DNA from: an uncultured Rhodocyclaceae bacterium
Lineage (GTDB): Bacteria; Pseudomonadota; Gammaproteobacteria; Burkholderiales; Rhodocyclaceae
Assembly (NCBI GenBank): GCA_900549295.1
Contig: URNG01000125.1
Span: 1 to 8,230, forward strand
Reading direction: 5' to 3'
Length of the DNA: 8,230 nucleotides
The notes under the pieces were generated by a model. That model did no database searches. It was not told where the DNA came from and saw only the letters and a program-made list of their open reading frames with translations. This document shows positions 6,948-8,230 of the stretch, in pieces. Position numbers and translations under genes: made by a program. Within the stretch, counting starts at the first letter, position 1. Each line of letters opens with the position of its first letter.

Positions 6948-7856
6948 TCAGCGCCGCTGCTCGATCAAGGCACCAGCCACACGCCGCGCCTCGGCGTCCG
7001 CCGAGCGCACGTCGTCCAGGCTGCCTTCCGGCCCGGCGGGCAGGCGTTGCAGCACACTTTCGTTGATGCGGGCGATGTCGAGAAAACCCAGGCGGTTTTC
7101 GAGGAAGGCGGCTACCGCAACTTCGTTGGCGGCGTTCAGGATGGCCGGTGCGGTGCCACCAGCGGCCAGCACGTCGTAGGCCAGTTGCAGGCAGCGGAAG
7201 CGGGAAAAATCGGGCGGGTAGAAATCGAGCCGGGCGATCTTGAACAGGTCGAGCGGCTCGACCCCGGCGGCGATGCGTTCCGGCCAAGCGAGCGCATAGG
7301 CGATCGGCGTGCGCATGTCCGGGTTACCCAGTTGCGCCAGCACCGAACCATCGGCGTACTGCACGGCGGAATGGATCACGCTCTGCGGATGCACCACCAC
7401 CTGGATCATTGCGGGCGGCGCGGCGAACAGCCAGTGCGCTTCGATGACTTCCAGCCCCTTGTTCATCATGGTCGCCGAATCGACCGAAATCTTGCGCCCC
7501 ATCACCCAGTTCGGGTGGGCGCAGGCCTGATCCGGCGTGACCGAGGCCAAGGCGGCCAGCGGCGTTTCGCGGAATGGCCCGCCGGAGGCGGTGAGCAGAA
7601 TCCTTTCCACGCCGCAGGCGGCCAAACCAGCGGAAAAATCATTCGGCAGCGCCTGAAAAATGGCGTTGTGCTCGCTATCGACCGGCAGCAGGGTCGCGCC
7701 GTGCTGGCGCACGGCGTGCATGAACAACTCGCCCGCCATTACCAGCACTTCCTTGTTCGCCAGCAACACCCGCTTGCCCGCCCGCGCCGCGGCCAAGGTC
7801 GGCTCCAGGCCGGCCGCGCCGACGATGGCCGCCATCACGGCGTCCACCTCGGGACG
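6948..7856 (-). CDS. dxr: 1-deoxy-D-xylulose 5-phosphate reductoisomerase, catalytic and C-terminal part (5' end replaced)
   Basis: DXR (IspC) converts 1-deoxy-D-xylulose 5-phosphate to 2-C-methyl-D-erythritol 4-phosphate with NADPH and a divalent metal, the committed step of the MEP isoprenoid pathway. The part seen here matches E. coli DXR from about residue 94 to the end. Motifs, numbered in the continuous open frame from 8174, are L-L-A-N-K-E (137-142), the metal-binding P-V-D-S-E-H-N (164-170; D166 and E168), S-G-G-P-F-R-E-T-P (197-205), H-P-N-W (220-223) and S-A-T-M-M-N-K-G-L-E (233-242). All match E. coli active-site residues. The first ~93 residues, which hold the Rossmann NADPH site with its G-S-T-G-S-I-G loop, are absent; the frame instead continues into ribosomal protein S3. 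It cannot be a working reductoisomerase as written. The stop lies two bases before rseP, the usual order in beta- and many gammaproteobacteria. The upstream boundary is approximate, somewhere within 7839-7856. Confidence 0.92.
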   Translation of the reverse strand, partial: RPEVDAVMAAIVGAAGLEPTLAAARAGKRVLLANKEVLVMAGELFMHAVRQHGATLLPVDSEHNAIFQALPNDFSAGLAACGVERILLTASGGPFRETPLAALASVTPDQACAHPNWVMGRKISVDSATMMNKGLEVIEAHWLFAAPPAMIQVVVHPQSVIHSAVQYADGSVLAQLGNPDMRTPIAYALAWPERIAAGVEPLDLFKIARLDFYPPDFSRFRCLQLAYDVLAAGGTAPAILNAANEVAVAAFLENRLGFLDIARINESVLQRLPAGPEGSLDDVRSADAEARRVAGALIEQRR

Positions 7857-7862
7857 CTTCAC
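7839..7862 (-). other. Probable assembly join between rpsC (Bacteroidota) and dxr (proteobacterium)
   Basis: The coding strand here reads V-K-R-P-E-V-D-A. S3 proteins usually have K/R-P-E-L-D-A at this point, and DXR proteins have a similar E/D-V-D-x-V-M-A-A-I-V-G stretch. The bases for P-E-V-D-A (about 14-18 nt) can thus serve both genes. The two genes are colinear in frame on each side with no linker, repeat or mobile element. GC also changes: a hand count gives 28 of 70 bases at 8161-8230 against 42 of 60 at 7561-7620. A join made by an assembler on a short shared word explains all of this better than a gene fusion. Confidence 0.88.
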
Positions 7863-8174
7863 CTCGAAGATGTTGATCTGAATCTCCTTGCCGGTGAGCT
7901 TCTTCAACTCTTCCTTCAGTTTGTCGACCTCCTGGCCGCCCTTGCCGATGATGATGCCCGGACGAGCGGTGGAAATGGTCACCGTAACCAGCTTCAGCGT
8001 ACGCTCGATGATGATCTTCGAGATGCTTGCCTTGGCCAGACGGACATTCAGGTATTTGCGGATCTTGGCGTCCTCGACCAGCTTCTCGGAGAAGTCTTTG
8101 CCGCCGAACCAGTTGGAATCCCAACCGCGGATGATACCAAGACGATTTGCTATCGGATTAACTTTCTGTCCCAT
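7845..8174 (-). CDS. rpsC: 30S ribosomal protein S3, N-terminal part, Bacteroidota type (3' end replaced)
   Basis: S3 (uS3) sits at the mRNA entry side of the 30S head. About 110 residues are present of roughly 230-280 expected. The start M-G-Q-K-V-N-P-I is universal for the family, and R-G-W-D-S-N-W-F-G-G at 16-25 is the form I know from Bacteroidota, unlike the proteobacterial start (M-G-Q-K-I-H-P-x-G-F-R). The type-2 KH domain is visible to R-P-G-I-I-I-G-K-G-G (71-80), with the G-x-x-G loop at 77-80, and Q-I-N-I-F-E-V-K-R-P-E (99-109). The S3 C-terminal domain is missing because the frame runs into dxr. The ATG at 8174 lies four bases after the rplV stop, and the upstream bases (AAAACAAGTAATCAG) hold no Shine-Dalgarno motif, as is usual in Bacteroidota. 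This is S10-operon order from another organism than the rest of the window. The exact 3' boundary is uncertain by about 15 bases. Confidence 0.92.
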
Positions 8175-8178
8175 CTGA

Positions 8179-8230
8179 TTACTTGTTTTCTACGGTTACC
8201 ATTTTGTCAACTACGATCGTTACGTGGTTC
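8179..8230 (-). CDS. rplV: 50S ribosomal protein L22, last 16 codons (5' end outside window)
   Basis: The coding strand from 8229 reads N-H-V-T-I-V-V-D-K-M-V-T-V-E-N-K and then TAA (8179-8181). The piece N-H-V/I-T-I/L-V-V matches the last beta strand of L22 (uL22), which lines the ribosomal exit tunnel wall. The call rests on this short match plus its position directly before rpsC, the standard rplV-rpsC order of the S10 operon. The gap to rpsC is four bases. It belongs to the same foreign (Bacteroidota-like) segment as rpsC and has clearly lower GC than the lpx-bam operon. Confidence 0.82.
   Translation of the reverse strand, partial: NHVTIVVDKMVTVENK

Noticed and set aside
6946..7287. Upstream extension of the rseP frame by 114 codons
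   Set aside because: The extension is arginine- and proline-rich low-complexity sequence fully inside dxr. Family RseP starts near the first membrane helix, which fits the ATG at 6945.
6948..8174. A novel bifunctional ribosomal protein/MEP-pathway enzyme
   Set aside because: Both halves lack essential parts, they carry signs of different phyla, and the join falls in a shared short stretch. An assembly error is the simpler account.

Overview
This window is a strand of the conserved envelope-biogenesis operon of a GC-rich Gram-negative proteobacterium, most likely a betaproteobacterium. All genes lie on the minus strand. Read in the direction of transcription (right to left) the order is dxr (3' part), rseP, bamA, skp/ompH, lpxD, fabZ, lpxA, lpxB (5' part). 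The class is inferred from the placement of dxr directly before rseP, the high GC of the coding DNA and the protein motifs; I could not run a database search.

Layout: lpxB fragment (1-506), lpxA (511-1281), fabZ (1283-1723), lpxD (1741-2781), skp (2781-3281), bamA (3296-5578), rseP (5575-6945), dxr fragment (6948 to about 7856). Genes are packed with gaps of -4 to +17 bases, so this looks like one translationally coupled transcript. No stretch over 300 bases lacks a gene. I see no terminator, RNA gene, mobile element or CRISPR array.

The genes work together. Dxr feeds the MEP isoprenoid pathway, which also supplies undecaprenyl carriers. RseP is the site-2 protease of the envelope stress response. 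Skp escorts outer-membrane proteins across the periplasm and BamA inserts them. LpxA, LpxD and LpxB make the lipid A precursor, and FabZ dehydrates the hydroxyacyl-ACP substrates that LpxA and LpxD otherwise use.

The right end (about 7857-8230) does not belong with the rest. It encodes the last residues of ribosomal protein L22 (rplV) and the first ~107 residues of ribosomal protein S3 (rpsC) of Bacteroidota type, with lower GC and no Shine-Dalgarno sequence. The S3 frame runs without a stop into DXR at a short stretch both families can share (R-P-E-V-D-A). The resulting 408-residue open frame (6948-8174) lacks the DXR NADPH-binding domain and the S3 C-terminal domain. I read it as a chimeric assembly join of two genomes, not as a real fusion protein. 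The left end also looks faulty: lpxB loses its frame at a run of nine C (nine G on the coding strand), about 40 bases from the edge. I found no new biological system; the notable points are the two suspect ends and an unusual acyl-ruler residue in LpxA.
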